This document shows positions 11,584-23,980 of a stretch of 64,000 nucleotides of DNA, piece by piece. The notes below the pieces were generated by a model, which was not told the origin of the DNA, did no database searches, and saw only the letters and a program-made list of their open reading frames with translations. Positions within the stretch are counted from its first letter, which is position 1. Every line of letters begins with the position of its first letter. This DNA comes from Smittia aterrima (Eukaryota; Arthropoda; Insecta; Diptera; Chironomidae). The DNA lies in NCBI GenBank assembly GCA_033063855.1, contig CP093829.1:15469537-15533536 (forward strand). Direction: 5' to 3'. The translations under genes and the position numbers were made by a program.

Positions 11584-13137
11584 TTTAATTGAAATCAAGT
11601 TTTGTTTATGTCGTAAAGCGTTTTTCTTCTTCTTTTAAAACTTTAACAACTTGTCGACTTGCGCGCCCCTGGTGACAAAAAACAAGAAAAAAATAAGAAA
11701 AAATTTCTACGCGAAATCACAAAAAATCAAGACAATTAACTAACTTTTAAGCTTTTTCATCGTTCTCGTAAACTTCCAAGGGATCGCGGGAGTAAATTTT
11801 TATATCGTAGTCGCATCGAGAGATCCAATAATTAAGTGAAATCGAGTTTCTCGAACAAGGAATTTCACAAATGAAATCAGAATCGATATGAATAGTAATC
11901 AATTTAATAATTTGCAACTTTAAGACAGCAAAGTGCTCTTATAAATCGCAACAAACAGTGAACATAAAGAAAACAAGGCTCCTGATATCGTCGCTAAGAT
12001 TCGACTTTAGACTGCAAGGGGCGAGACAACAACAATAGAAAAGGTGAGAAATACTTGAAATGAAAAAATATCTTTCGTCATAAAACGGGAAATATTCGAC
12101 GGAAAGCTCATCGCGTTAATTAAAGGTCACGCAACAACCTGACCAATTAATCCTAATTAAATTGCTGCGTAGAAGTCAAGCTGTTCCAAATTATTTTGCT
12201 TCGCAAAGTTTTGCTTTTGTTTCACATTTGATTACTGCGAATAAGAGCGGGCGACGAGCGTGTCAGATTGGTGATTGATAGGTGAATGGTTTGTCTCTGA
12301 TTTCAACCAGCGGAAAGTAGATTGAAAGGTATCGTCTTCCCTTTAGTTTGGTCTGAACAGTGGTTGATGACCCAGATCATGAGCACTGGAACAACAGCAA
12401 CAAACCACCAATACATTTTAATTCGCTTTTTGTTTCTAACTTATTTCGATGATTTTTAATGCTGATGGGGTTGATCGCAAATTACGTCTAAGACAAGAAG
12501 CGATTCTTCGCTTCGATGAGTTGCTTTTCAAAAGGCGAAGAAGATAACTTCTTATACTCTAAAGCTACATGACTTGCGAATAGCGCATTTAAATTTTTTG
12601 GAGATGATTTCTGAACCAAAATAGAATCCATGACGTTGAAAACAAAAAAGATTTGTTCAATTTAGAGAAACAGCGTAAAGCCTATTGATGTGAAATTAAA
12701 TTGATTGGCTTTAATTTCGTTTTGCTCGCTCTAGCCAGAATGCTTCTGGCGTTGCGTATAAATCTCTTGAGCTAACGGGAACTTAATTTCTCTCCATTTT
12801 CATTCTTTCTCGAGCTTAAGTAAACAGAGCACTGTGAACAGAATTATTCTTTACGTTTTATATTTGTCGACTTGAAAAGTGTTTAAATATCAAACACAAC
12901 CGTTCGAGAACACTGCTTATGAATCAGTCCCTTTCTTACCAAAACAAAAAAGAAACAAACAAAACTTATTCAACTAAAGACTCATCAACATCGTTGTACA
13001 TTGTACATTCTGCTGATCTCTCGGTGAACGACTTGGGTTTTAATTAATCTTTATTTTATTTTCAGATTAAAAGAAATTGCCGTCAGCCGTAATCAATACG
13101 CAATCATAATAAAGAATCGTTTCGTCAGTGCTGTGCA
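11584..13137. other. TAF11-tricornered divergent region with trc leader
   Basis: Contains the upstream regions of both genes. A TATA-like GTATAAATC near 12758 lies just after a short palindrome (GCCAGAA..TTCTGGC). A polypyrimidine/AG at about 13060-13066 looks like the acceptor of a 5'-untranslated exon of trc. No other gene is seen. A copied piece of a TAF11 intron is listed separately. Confidence 0.4.
11687..11745 (+). repeat. Second copy of a TAF11 intron segment
   Basis: About 56 bp here, containing ATTTCTACGCGAAATCACAA and ending AGACAATTAACTAAC, is nearly identical to 11059-11114 inside the second intron of TAF11, in the same orientation and about 630 bp apart. The only visible differences are in the A/T run. 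It looks like a recent local copy. Confidence 0.8.
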
Positions 13138-14717
13138 ATGAAAAGCATGAATCCGACCATGGAAAAGGTTGCACTGTCTCAACACGCCATGGATAAGGCG
13201 ACGAAAGCCAAAGTGACTTTGGAAAACTATTACAGTAATCTCATAGCGCAGCACGGCGAAAGAAAGCAACGATTAGCTAAGCTTGAAGCTTCTCTTAAAG
13301 ACGAAGCGCTTACAGAGTCTCAGCGTCAAGAAAAGCGAGCTCAGCATGCACAAAAAGAAACGGAATTCCTCCGACTAAAGCGGTCACGACTTGGTGTCGA
13401 GGACTTTGAAGCGCTCAAAGTAATTGGACGTGGAGCCTTTGGCGAAGTTCGGCTTGTGCAAAAGAAAGACACTGGACATGTTTATGCTATGAAGGTTCTG
13501 AGAAAAGCTGACATGTTAGAAAAAGAACAAGTTGCTCATGTGAGAGCTGAACGAGATGTCCTTGTCGAGGCGGATCATCAGTGGGTTGTAAAGATGTATT
13601 ACAGTTTTCAAGACCACGTCAACCTTTATCTGATTATGGAATTCCTTGCGGGGGGAGATATGATGACGCTGCTTATGAAGAAGGACACGCTCTCCGAAGA
13701 GTGCACGCAATTCTATATAATGGAAACAGCTCTAGCGATCGATTCAATTCACCGGCTCGGATTTATTCACAGGGACATTAAGCCTGATAACCTACTGCTC
13801 GATGCACGAGGACATTTGAAACTTTCCGATTTTGGCCTGTGTACTGGATTGAAGAAATCTCATCGAACGGATTTTTATCGTGACTTATCACAGGCAAAGC
13901 CATCGGATTTCATTGGAACATGTGCGAGTCCAATGGATTCGAAACGACGAGCCGAAAGTTGGAAACGAAACCGAAGAGCATTAGCCTATAGCACAGTTGG
14001 AACACCAGGTTTGTTTTTTGATTTAGATTTCCAAATAATTTAACAAATTCAACTTAATTTTCTTGTAGATTACATTGCACCAGAAGTGTTTCTACAAACA
14101 GGGTACGGCCCCGCATGTGATTGGTGGAGTTTAGGCGTCATCATGTACGAGATGTTGATGGGATACCCTCCATTCTGCTCAGATAGTGAGATTGCCTATT
14201 TCGTTCGTAGTAGAGCTTCTGAGTTTTATTTTAAGTCCCCGTTTCAGATCCTCAAGACACATATCGAAAGGTGATGAACTGGCGAGAGACGCTTATCTTC
14301 CCACCAGAAACGCCTATTTCAGAAGAGGCTCGAGAGACGATCGTTCGGTTTTGCTGCGAAGCTGATCGTCGCTTAGGATCACAGAAAGGTATTGAAGAGG
14401 TGAAAAGCGTTTCGTTCTTCCGTGGTGTCGACTGGGAACATATCAGAGAGCGTCCCGCAGCGATACCTGTTGATGTTCGATCCATCGACGATACGAGCAA
14501 CTTCGATGATTTCCCAGACGTGGCCCTAGAAATTCGTAAGTTGAACAAAGATGTTCTCATTTTGATTTGTTAAACTGACGAAAAATTATTTATTTCAGCA
14601 TCAGCACCAAGCCCAACGCAAGACGGCGAAGTCTTAAAGGATTGGGTGTTCATCAATTATACGTTCAAGCGCTTCGAAGGTTTAACGCAACGCGGTACGC
14701 CCACGAAAAACAAGTGA
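13138..14717 (+). CDS. trc: NDR-family serine/threonine kinase tricornered
   Basis: Exons are 13138-14008, 14069-14185, 14248-14535 and 14599-14717, giving 464 aa, the same size as human STK38. The N-terminal Mob-binding region is ATKAKVTLENYYSNLIAQHG. The kinase domain has the G-loop IGRGAFGEV, lysine in YAMKVLRK, HRDIKPDN and DFG. The activation loop carries the basic auto-inhibitory insert characteristic of NDR kinases (MDSKRRAESWKRNRRALA) and the phosphosite region YSTVGTPDY. The C-terminal hydrophobic motif is FINYTFKRFEG. In flies Trc acts with Furry and Mob proteins in shaping hairs and dendrites. The ATG at 13138 was taken because an acceptor about 70 bp upstream implies an untranslated first exon; the next Met at 13147 is possible. 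Confidence 0.97.
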
Positions 14718-15816
14718 AGTACTCAAAGTACGACTTTCTGTTAGGTAATTCTTTTGTTACACTTTCCTCCTCTGTTCCGCCCACGCAAATTTATTTATGT
14801 TTTAAATGTAAATCTTCGTTTCACGATTTGAGAAATTAAATTTTCAATCTTCAAAATGTTTCTGGAAAGCATCGCGTTAACAATAAATTGCATAAGAGTT
14901 CAAGGTGGTAATCACATTAATGAAATGCGATTAAGCTGTTGATTGAGTGAACGCTCATAAATGAATTAGTAATTCTTGGTTACTTTGCGCGTTAATGAAC
15001 TTTAATCACAGCGATTGCAATATTTTCTCTTGTTTTGACGTAAACTTCGCATTTCTTTATGTTTTGATTTATCGGCATTCGAAGCGAATTAACCGAAGCT
15101 TTGAAGAAATACGATTGCCAATTTGTGCATTTTAATGATGATGATAAAGATTTAAATAATTCTAAAGATTCTTGATTATCAGTTGAAACTGCTGACTTTC
15201 TATTGTGATTTTACTTTATTTTTTGTTGAGAGATTTCTATTTTCATTTCACGAATAGGAAAATGTTAAAGGTTCGAAAGTTGTTAGCTTTCGAATACTTA
15301 AACATTCCTTTCAATTGCCAACTTTAAGGTTCTGATGTAGACAAGTTTTCTAGAAACGAAGCTTTTCTGATTCAAGTTGATAGTTCGATCAAAACCCCTT
15401 TGGTTCATTTAGTTAGAAATTATGTTTAAGTAAAGTGCGAAGAAGCAGACAAACAGAGAATACAAAGATTTATTTGAACTAAATGATAGGCTTTTCTTGC
15501 AGAATAATTTTAATGAAAATTCACGAGATAAAAATAGATTGTTTGTTGCATAAACCTTAATCCCTTCTCCACCTCAGTCTAAGCTCTGTATATAAAAAAA
15601 AGTTTTCTCGGTTCACCTTCAATCTCGAAGCTGTTTAGCAAAGAAAAACAATAATACGAAAAAAAAATAACTGATTCGATAAATGACGAGGAAAACTAAA
15701 TTAAATAATTGAAGGATTATTTATTTGTATTAAAAAATTGTGTAAAATTAACTTAACTAATTGATTCAATAAAAAATGAAAATTCGCGAAATGAATGAAA
15801 ATTCAACCTCCAAGTC
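14718..15816. other. Convergent gap between trc and serine protease homologue
   Basis: AT-rich 3' flanks. AATAAA-like sites occur on both strands near the gene ends (for example around 15767). A plus-strand TATATAAA near 15590 has no gene after it. Nothing else is recognised. Confidence 0.4.
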
Positions 15817-17834
15817 TCAGACAGAGTTCAAGTATTTCTCGTTCACTGTATGCTCAATCCAATCTGCGAACTGTGTAACATCCGTAAAGAGATGAGGATA
15901 GAAATTCACTTTTGTAGACCAAGTTAAAAGTCCTTTAAAGACTGAAGGGTGAACTGGATTCTTTTGATGGCACGTCAAGGCTGATCCACTCAAGTTCTGA
16001 AAGATAAATTAATTAAAAGTGAACAAATATCTGGAGACAATCGTACGATGTCAAGTTCGTAATGATTTTGGCTCCCAACGCAAATGTTGTTGTTTCCTCG
16101 GTTCACATATTTCTCGTGTCGTTTTCCACTGACCAAATGTGCAGTATAGCATTCGCCTTTCGAGAAAACCTCGACATTATCAACCTTCATTGAGTTCTCA
16201 AAATTTTTTGCGTTGCCCCATGAAAATACGTGGCATTGACTCTCATCAACATTATATCTCGAGATACAGGGCAAGTCGCCATCGTAGATCTCACGATCGA
16301 GCATTAAAATTGCCTGCAAATATTTTGTGCAATGAAATTAAATCAAATTCTAGACGTCTTCTTACGATGTTGTCTTGAAGTGTGTCGATGCTTTTATAAA
16401 AGTTTGGATGCGTAATAATCTCGCTGATTTCATCGTCTTGATCGCTTCCGAACTTGATGATCAAATCTGATGGTTTCTTGCTGAAAAAATCGATTAGTCT
16501 TCATACTTCCACTCCTTAAAGGTAAACTCACTTTAAAACACAAATGGCAGTAGTGACAAGAAATTTCTGATGAATTAGAACTCCAGCGCAAATACTTTTG
16601 TCGTTAAACTTCTCGTAGATTCTCGCGAAAACAAAAGAATCCGTATGATTTGATCTTTCACAATTTTCCTTCAACGAGAATCGTCGAAGCTCTCTAATTT
16701 GAGCCTCGCTTAACGATCGAATCGAAGCCTTCTTGAAACGATTGCCACAACAAATTTGCATACAGTTCAAGCTTATTGCTCTGAGAAAGAAAGAAGAAAA
16801 AGTTTTAATCCTGTGTCGTTAATCGGAGCTAAGCTGTAATTCGATATTTTCTCGTTAGTTTCTTCTTCTACACATTCGCTGCTGAACGAAGAAGAAAAAA
16901 AATCAAAACAGAAGATAGAAGAGTTCCCATACATACCTTCGCTTTGCATCGCTCGCCGGTGCATTACAATTGATTTGATTACAAGGACAGCTTTTTGCCG
17001 TGATTTTGATTGTTTGCGATGATGACCAGCACGAATCAATTGGTTGTTGCTAAGTATACAATGTCGGAGTTCAGTTTAATGAGGTAATCGCGCGCGATGT
17101 TGATGAGTTAACATAGGAAAATAAGTAGAGGAAAAAAATCGTGATTAAAGAATGATTGATCAGCCACGTTTAGAGATATAAAAAATCTCAATCAAAATAT
17201 GATTTGTCGCAAACTGACAGCAAACTTCTTCCTTAAAAGAGGCTTCACATTCTCAGGTGCTCGACGTTCGCTGTCCATCTCAATTACGAGCACACCGGAG
17301 TAATAAAGATAGACGTCACAATTTAATTAACGTCTGCCCGTCGATGTCTGCGTAATCTCGTTTTCTTTCTACTTGCCGTTCCGTCTTAAATTTCTTCGTT
17401 TGCGATTCTCTCGAAACCAGTGTTGATCAAGTTTATGAGAGTTGACATGCTTGGAATTCTTTTTAAACAATCAACGATCTCATTCAATAAACTACTTGCT
17501 CTACGAAAGGATGAAAAGCTTTCCGAGAAAATAAAAAGAAACTTTCGCGTTTAATTTCATGTGTGGCATTTCATTTTGAGAAAGAAGAAGAAACTTCTAT
17601 GACAGTTGTTACAAAATACTTTTCTCTTCTTTCTTTCACTCTTACAATTTCATTTTGGTTGTTCAAGTCACTCAGCAGAATCAATCTTAGCTTTGAGATT
17701 TTATTGTTGGCCGCTGACACTTTGTCCGCATTCCGTTTCGCGTTGCCAATGAACTTGGACGTGAAATCATGATTTAAACAACGTATCGAGTGAATCAAGT
17801 TGACGATCAACAGAATCTTCGCCAAAAACATCAT
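15817..17834 (-). CDS. Secreted serine protease homologue (catalytic His lost)
   Basis: Exons are 17834-17646, 17049-16937, 16780-16532, 16480-16366, 16313-16047 and 15996-15817, giving 370 aa; frame closes. Residues 1-19 are a signal peptide (MFLAKILLIVNLIHSIRC). A cysteine-rich region follows (SCPCNQINC, NCMQICCGN), then a chymotrypsin-fold domain from about residue 154. The His motif, normally TAAHC, reads TTAIC, so His57 is replaced by Ile. The Asp segment DNIAIL is kept. The Ser segment reads NLSGSAL instead of GDSGGP. The protein is therefore very likely non-catalytic, like the serine protease homologues that act as cofactors in insect immunity and melanisation. Joining the first exon across a 596-bp intron rests on matching phase and the need for a signal peptide, and is the least certain part. 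Confidence 0.8.
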
Positions 17835-19965
17835 TGTTGATCCTCGAGATGTGTTTGTTTGTTAGTTTATTTTTCGTTTTTTTTTTAATAACTTCTTCAA
17901 ACAGCAATAAATTTCTTCTCCTTTGTGTCGCGTTAGCAGGAATTTAATGAGAATCTTGCGAATAAGCTTCAACTTATTTCTTCTCGACGGTCATAAACAC
18001 GACCATCATCAATAACTTTATGCTTCGTCCGCCAAGAGTTTTTATCTCCTTCTCAACTACCACTTTTGCTGCCACTCCACTAAGATCGCTCAGAAGACTA
18101 TCGTTGAGGAGCTTATATTCTCGCGATGTAGTCGAATCGAGCGAAACCGGTAGACTGACGATGTGTGATTCTTTCTCAATCTGATGATGCTCCCTCTTAA
18201 CTCTTTTCCCTTCTTTCCCACCTGTTCTCCTCAAAGTTCTCGTCCGCTGTTTTTTGCTCTCACAATCTTATTTGTGGCCTTCTTCTTCGTTATCAAACTA
18301 GTAATCGAAGTACAGAAATTAAGTTATGTATTCGTGATTTGCGGTTCAAAGTCATGGATGTGAGAGGAGACTACGAGAGTGAGCTCGAAGAGTTTAGTCG
18401 CGTCGCTAATTTACTGCACCAGCAGCTTCGCATCTCTAATAAACGAATTGATTCATGTTATTACGGATTTTCTGCCGTTTCGAAATTTTATGTTTTCACG
18501 GTCGCTGGCGCAAGAGGAAGATTTTTATGCAAACTTCTTGAAGGTCGTTTCAGTTTGCCGGCAACTCTTGCATTCGTAAACCGACGAAATTTATTGCTCA
18601 TCGTTTAATAAAGTTTTAAGTTTATGTTTGAGAACGACTCCCAGCCAAGTAGACCAAGACGAGTTGATTAAAGTATAATGCTGTCATAGATTAGTCAACA
18701 ACTGATGTGTTCGTTGACTCGTCTTAGAATGACAACGCGAAACATGACAATCAAGGTTTATTCAATCCATGATGAGCGTATCTATGGAACAAGAAGGAAC
18801 GCAGGTCAAAGAGACGCGACGAGGAAGATGAAAAAAAAAAATTAAGAATTCCGGTCACAGGGGCGACCTGATAGAAGGATTTTTTCGAATTTCCCTTTTT
18901 CGGTATTAAATTTTCATATGTTCTATAACAACTATCCCAAATATCCAACTATCCACAGACAAAGTGGCCACAATAAGGTTTTTTCTTACGAAAAAATCCT
19001 TAAAGAAATTAATCGCAACAAGCAATAATAAGTTTTTAACACGAAAAAGAAACAATCTTAACAATGTGGCAAAGGAGAAGACAGCGACAACAAAAGTAGT
19101 TCGAGCGTCTTATAAGATGACGAGGGATTTTTCATGTAATTTGCGAATTTCGTTTTCGCGTCGTCGATTCGTGTGTGAGAAAACAAGGAGCGTGTGATTT
19201 TTATCGAAGATACACAAAACAAAGCTGATAATTAAATTATGTGGCAGAATTAATTAATATTCTGGTTCGCGGGCATTGATGCTAGTCAATTTCATCCGAT
19301 CATTAATCTCGGGAAAGCTTTGCAAAGTTCCCTTTGTTCGGGGTCGATTACTTTGCAGGAACGCGTCGAGAAAGTCAAAGAAACAAAAATCGATTTGAGC
19401 ATCATTAGACAGAACAAACAGTTAGTTCGAGAAGAAGAAACTTTAATGTGAGGATGGCGTGGCGGTGAAGGTTAATCAATTTCAAGACCTGATTGATCAA
19501 AATAATTCGCAATGGAATTCGAAAGTTTCATGAAGAAATTCAGTTATTTTCAGAATATTTTCTATCACAGTTGGTTGTAGTATCAAGCATGTTCACATTA
19601 TTTGAAACGCGTTGAAAGCTTCATAAATGTTTTGAGAACTTTTAAATGTTTCTTCTTCAACATAAACAAAACAAGAAATAAAAATAAACAAGAGAATCTT
19701 TCCGGTTTTGTTTTAAATTCATCACGCTTCACGATCGTCTAATAACTTCTGGCTCAAAGCAATTCTCTTGCCAAGAGATTCGGAAGGCTAAAAATATCAA
19801 AATCATTATTTCTCGTGAGCAAACAACTCTCGAATTGCGAGAGACGACTGAACATTAATATTTTCTTTTATTCGCACTGAAGAGTTCATTGTGAACAAAC
19901 GGGAAGATTAATTGTGTAAGGAGTGAGAGTGAATCAAGACAAAAAATTAATTAGTAATTATAACG
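17835..19965. other. Intergenic, no gene recognised
   Basis: 2.1 kb with upstream sequence of the minus-strand protease homologue and of METTL22. Open frames of 65-90 codons occur on both strands (for example 18339-18608) but have no family resemblance, biased composition and no supporting splice sites. No RNA gene was seen. Confidence 0.4.
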
Positions 19966-21095
19966 ATGGAGGTGAGGTCGGAGATTTACGATGAAACAGA
20001 CTTTAGCAGCGTCTTAACTGCAAGCGGCAGTAAGTTTTACGACTAATTTCCGTTAATTGAAACTGACATAACTGCGCGACATTTAAAAATTATTTTTAGA
20101 CGTAATTTCCAAGTTCAGATACAACTTGCCGTCGAATCGGGAGGAAGTGCTAGGACAACTGGAGCATGACAGCGATGACGATGTCCTTGTACCTAGAAGA
20201 ATGACGGAACTAATAGAAATTGGTGAGAGTTTAATTTTTGAATTTGAGAGTTTAATATAGAAACAAGTGTCGACGACATTCACGTGGTGAAAAATTCTTT
20301 TTTTACCAGTTTTTTTTTTTAATTTTTTAAACAATCATTTACTTTTAGAGCACAAGAAATCGACAGTTCTTTCAGAAGTTGGTCTTCAAGTTTGGAGAGG
20401 AGCTTTTCTGCTCAACGATTTCATCCTTTGCAATCGTGATTTGTTTTCAAATAAGAAAGTCCTCGAGCTTGGGAGTGGCGTTGGACTAACTAGCATTTGT
20501 TGCAGCACCTACGCTAAAAAAGTTATTTGCACAGGTAAAGCAGCAAAGGATGAACAAAATCTTTTTAATAAGTTGACTTATTTCGTAGATATCAACATCG
20601 GTGGGATCTTAGAAATAATCAAAAGAAATGTCGAACTTAACAAAAGCTGCCAAAGGTATCCAAAGAATGTTGATGTGATGGAACTAGATTTCATGTCTGA
20701 GAGGTTTTCAGTTAAACTCGAAGAAGAGCTCAAGACAGTTGAGATTGCACTTGCAGCTGATGGTAATACAATGAAGTCAATTGTATTTAAAATGTTTAAA
20801 TTTAAAATCATTTTCAGTTATATATGATGACGACATCACTGAAGGTCTCGTCAAAACAATCGTGAAACTCTTCAAAGCGGCGACAAAACTCTCGGAGATT
20901 TATGTCGCATTAGAAAAACGTTACGTCTTCGTTGATTCAGTCTGTGCTCCAATGTACGAACATTTCCTGAAAGTATTTCAACAATCGAGTGGCGGTTTCC
21001 TGAAGCTTCAAGACATGCCAACGCAGTTTCCACAGTATTTTGAATATGATAGATGTAAAGAACTCATGTTAATGAAAATTTCACGAGCTCAATGA
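19966..21095 (+). CDS. Mettl22: Methyltransferase-like protein 22
   Basis: Exons are 19966-20029, 20100-20222, 20349-20534, 20589-20762 and 20818-21095, giving 274 aa. It is a class I SAM-dependent methyltransferase of the METTL21/22 group. The segment LSEVGLQVWRGAFLLNDFIL precedes the SAM-binding motif KVLELGSGVGLTS; later segments are ICTDINIG, the post-II acidic strand VEIALAADVIYDD and a C-terminal RCKELMLMKISRA. The order and QVWRGA..L signature match human METTL22, which methylates a lysine of the DNA-replication protein Kin17; the substrate here is inference. AATAAA at 21106-21111 directly follows the stop. Confidence 0.88.
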
Positions 21096-21439
21096 AAGAC
21101 AAACGAATAAAAATTAAATATTATTGAAAGATGTTCCGATTTATTTTTAATGAGTTTGAAACTCAATCACTTTACGCAACAAACTTTTTTCCTCTCACAT
21201 TTCAATCAGATTATCGCTGAGGGCTTCCTATGGCTTCGCTGAGCGCGTCACATGATGGTCGACGAGAGAAGAGAAATGGATTTCTCAGTTTAGTCGTATT
21301 CCAGACCGTGAACGATTAAGAACAAATTAAGATTCAGTTAGGAAAAATAATAGAACAAATAGAAGATAAGAAATCTTGTGAGAAAAAATATTGAACAACA
21401 TTTGTTTATTGATAAGTTCCAGTTAATTAATCTCTTGAG
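21096..21439 (+). other. METTL22-KMO intergenic region
   Basis: 344 bp holding the METTL22 poly(A) signal and, presumably, the KMO promoter. No TATA box or other clear element was identified. Confidence 0.4.
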
Positions 21440-23556
21440 ATGTACCAAAGTGAAATGATGGATATGAATGGAACGAAGGATAGAAATTTGAGGATTTCGA
21501 TCGTAGGAGCTGGACTTGTAAGTGAATGGCAAGATTACAATTCAAACGAAAATAAAATACGCATTAAGAATTATCAAATTTAAATGTTGAAATGAGCGCT
21601 TTGCTTTAAAGTTTTTTTAAATAATGAACTAATGTCTAAAAAGATTCGAGGTTATCGTTCAGGGGACATTTCTCAGAATGCTTGCAATTAGCATTAAATT
21701 TTGCGATGATAACGCTGAGGCAAATTATCATTACGCGAGTGTTTACGCGAAAGTTCAATGTCGCAATCATTTGTTTTTTTTTTATATTATGATTTGATAA
21801 TTCCATTTCATTCTCAATTTGCTTTGCTAATTTTTCATTGACGGGAAAAAAATTAAGGTTTAGTCTAAAAAGGAACAAATATCTAATTTTTGATTACAAA
21901 TGGATTACAAATAATTGATTATTGTTAATTTTGACATCGAATATTTCTAGGTAGGAACATTGTCTGCAATTCATCTTGGCAAACGAGGTTACAAAGTCGA
22001 TTTGTATGAGTATCGTGAAGGTGAGATGAACTTGAATCCTTAAAGTATTAAAATAAGTTTGATTTTCTTTCGAAGACATTCGAAAAGCTGAGTTAGTCAT
22101 TGGACGAAGCATAAACTTGGCATTGTCGAATCGAGGTCGTAAGGCTCTCGCTGAAGTTGGCCTTGAAAAGAAGATGCTTGAACATGGAATTCCGATGTAC
22201 GCTCGAATGATTCACGATCACGATGGAAACATCAAAACGATTCCTTACGACAGAAGAGGTCACCAAGCGATTTATTCTGTTGGGCGAAAGTTCTTGAACG
22301 AAGTTCTACTTAATGGTAATGCGATGACTTAGAATTCTTTTCTTGTATTGATTGGTATCGTATCGATTTCAGCTGCGGAAAAATATCCGAACATTAACCT
22401 GAAGTTCAATAAGAAGCTGATAGGTGGAAACATCGAAAATGGTGAAGCCTTTTTTAACGAGTAAGTTTTGGCTTTATCGAAAGGTTAAGAAACTTTACTT
22501 AGAGATAATTATTTCAGCACAATTTCAAGGGAAAAAGAAGTTATCGCGTCAGACCTAATCGTTGGTTGTGATGGAGCTTTCAGTGCTGTTCGTCGTGAAA
22601 TGTTGAAACGACCTGGCTTCAACTACAGTCAAGCTTACATCGAACACGGATATTTAGAGCTTTGCATTCCGCCTGGAAAAGATGGAAAAGTAAAAAATGG
22701 TTTATTTCTCTTTCGCATCAATTTAAATATTTTTAAACTTAGTTCAAGATGCCTCACAATTTCCTTCACATTTGGCCTCGCGGCAAGTTTATGATGATTG
22801 CGCTACCTAATCAAGATCGAACCTGGACGGTTACTCTATTCATGCCTTTCGAGAACTTCAGTGACATCACAAACTCTGACGAACTTTTAGAATTCTTCAA
22901 AGTTCACTTTGCTGATGCGATTCCGTTAATTGGGGAAGAGCAGTTGATCAAAGATTTCTTCAAGACAAAGCCGCAACATTTAGTTGCAGTCAAGTGTCGA
23001 CCTTATCACATTTCCTCGAAAGTTCTTTTGATTGGCGATGCTGGACATGCTGTTGTTCCTTTCTACGGTCAGGGCATGAACGCAGGATTCGAGGATTGCA
23101 CGCTTTTGACTGAATTGTTCAATCAACATGGAAGCGACTTGGAAAAGATTCTGACGGAGTTCAGCGAAAAGCGATGGGAAGACGCTCATGCGATCTCTGA
23201 TCTCGCAATGTACAACTACATCGAAATGCGTGACTTAGTCAACAAGAGATGTGAGAATTATCTTGGAATTACAAATTTTGATTTAAAATATTTTTCTTTT
23301 AGCATATTTGCTGCGAAAGTCTCTTGACGATTTTCTCTTCTGGCTTTTGCCAAATCACTGGGTTCCACTCTACAACTCAGTCTCCTTCACTCACATGCCT
23401 TACAGCAAATGCATCGAGAACAGAGCATGGCAAGATCGAATGTTGAACAAAGCTTTAATGTTTGGCGGATTTGTGGCCTCCTGTCTACTTATAGTTGTGG
23501 CTTTTGAAGTATCGCAATTATCAAGCATTCCAAGAAGCTTTTACGAATATTTTTAA
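21440..23556 (+). CDS. cn: Kynurenine 3-monooxygenase
   Basis: Exons are 21440-21517, 21951-22020, 22076-22315, 22373-22460, 22518-22689, 22743-23250 and 23303-23556, giving 469 aa. The FAD-binding start IVGAGLVGTLSAIHLGKRG, GRSINLALSNRGRKAL, the middle motif ASDLIVGCDGAFSAVR and the second FAD motif LLIGDAGHAVVPFYGQGMN are all present. The C-terminal hydrophobic helix (ALMFGGFVASCLLIVVAFEV) is the outer mitochondrial membrane anchor of this family. The enzyme converts kynurenine to 3-hydroxykynurenine in tryptophan breakdown and ommochrome eye-pigment synthesis (cinnabar in Drosophila). All key motifs are intact. AATAAA is at 23585-23590. Confidence 0.97.
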
Positions 23557-23980
23557 ATACTATTCAAATTATCAAGAATAACTAAATAAAATTTTTACCT
23601 CGCTCTAAACTTTTGTCATATTAGATTACGAATTTAGACAAAAAATTCACAGATGGTTAGCAAGAAGGTTTGAATTTGAAAACAATTGAGACAGAACTCG
23701 ATATCTCGACTTCAAAGCATGATAAGCTCGAGTTTATCGCTTTCATCTTGAAGTGACTGAAAATGATTTGTCGTCATTAATTTTTCAGGCTTTCTACAGC
23801 ATTTGACGGCAAGTTTTTCCTTCAGATTAAATTTTGAATGTGTTTTTTGTCTTCGAATATCACAGATCAAACGGCCAATAAAACTCTTAAGTTTCCTTAC
23901 CTAACTAATTTTATCTTTTACTAACTAATTTAATAAATTTTTGTACAAAATCATTTAAATTAAATGATTAGGAACTGGCA
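23557..23980. other. Convergent gap between KMO and Toll9-like gene
   Basis: 424 bp of 3' flanks. The KMO poly(A) signal is at 23585-23590. Nothing else is recognised. Confidence 0.4.

Noticed and set aside
15585..15600. TATATAAAA as a promoter
   Set aside because: No plus-strand gene follows; it lies in the convergent 3' region of trc and the protease homologue.
17974..18608. Minus frame 17974-18234 and plus frame 18339-18608 as genes
   Set aside because: No domain, no supporting splice or poly(A) context, and composition like the surrounding intergenic DNA.
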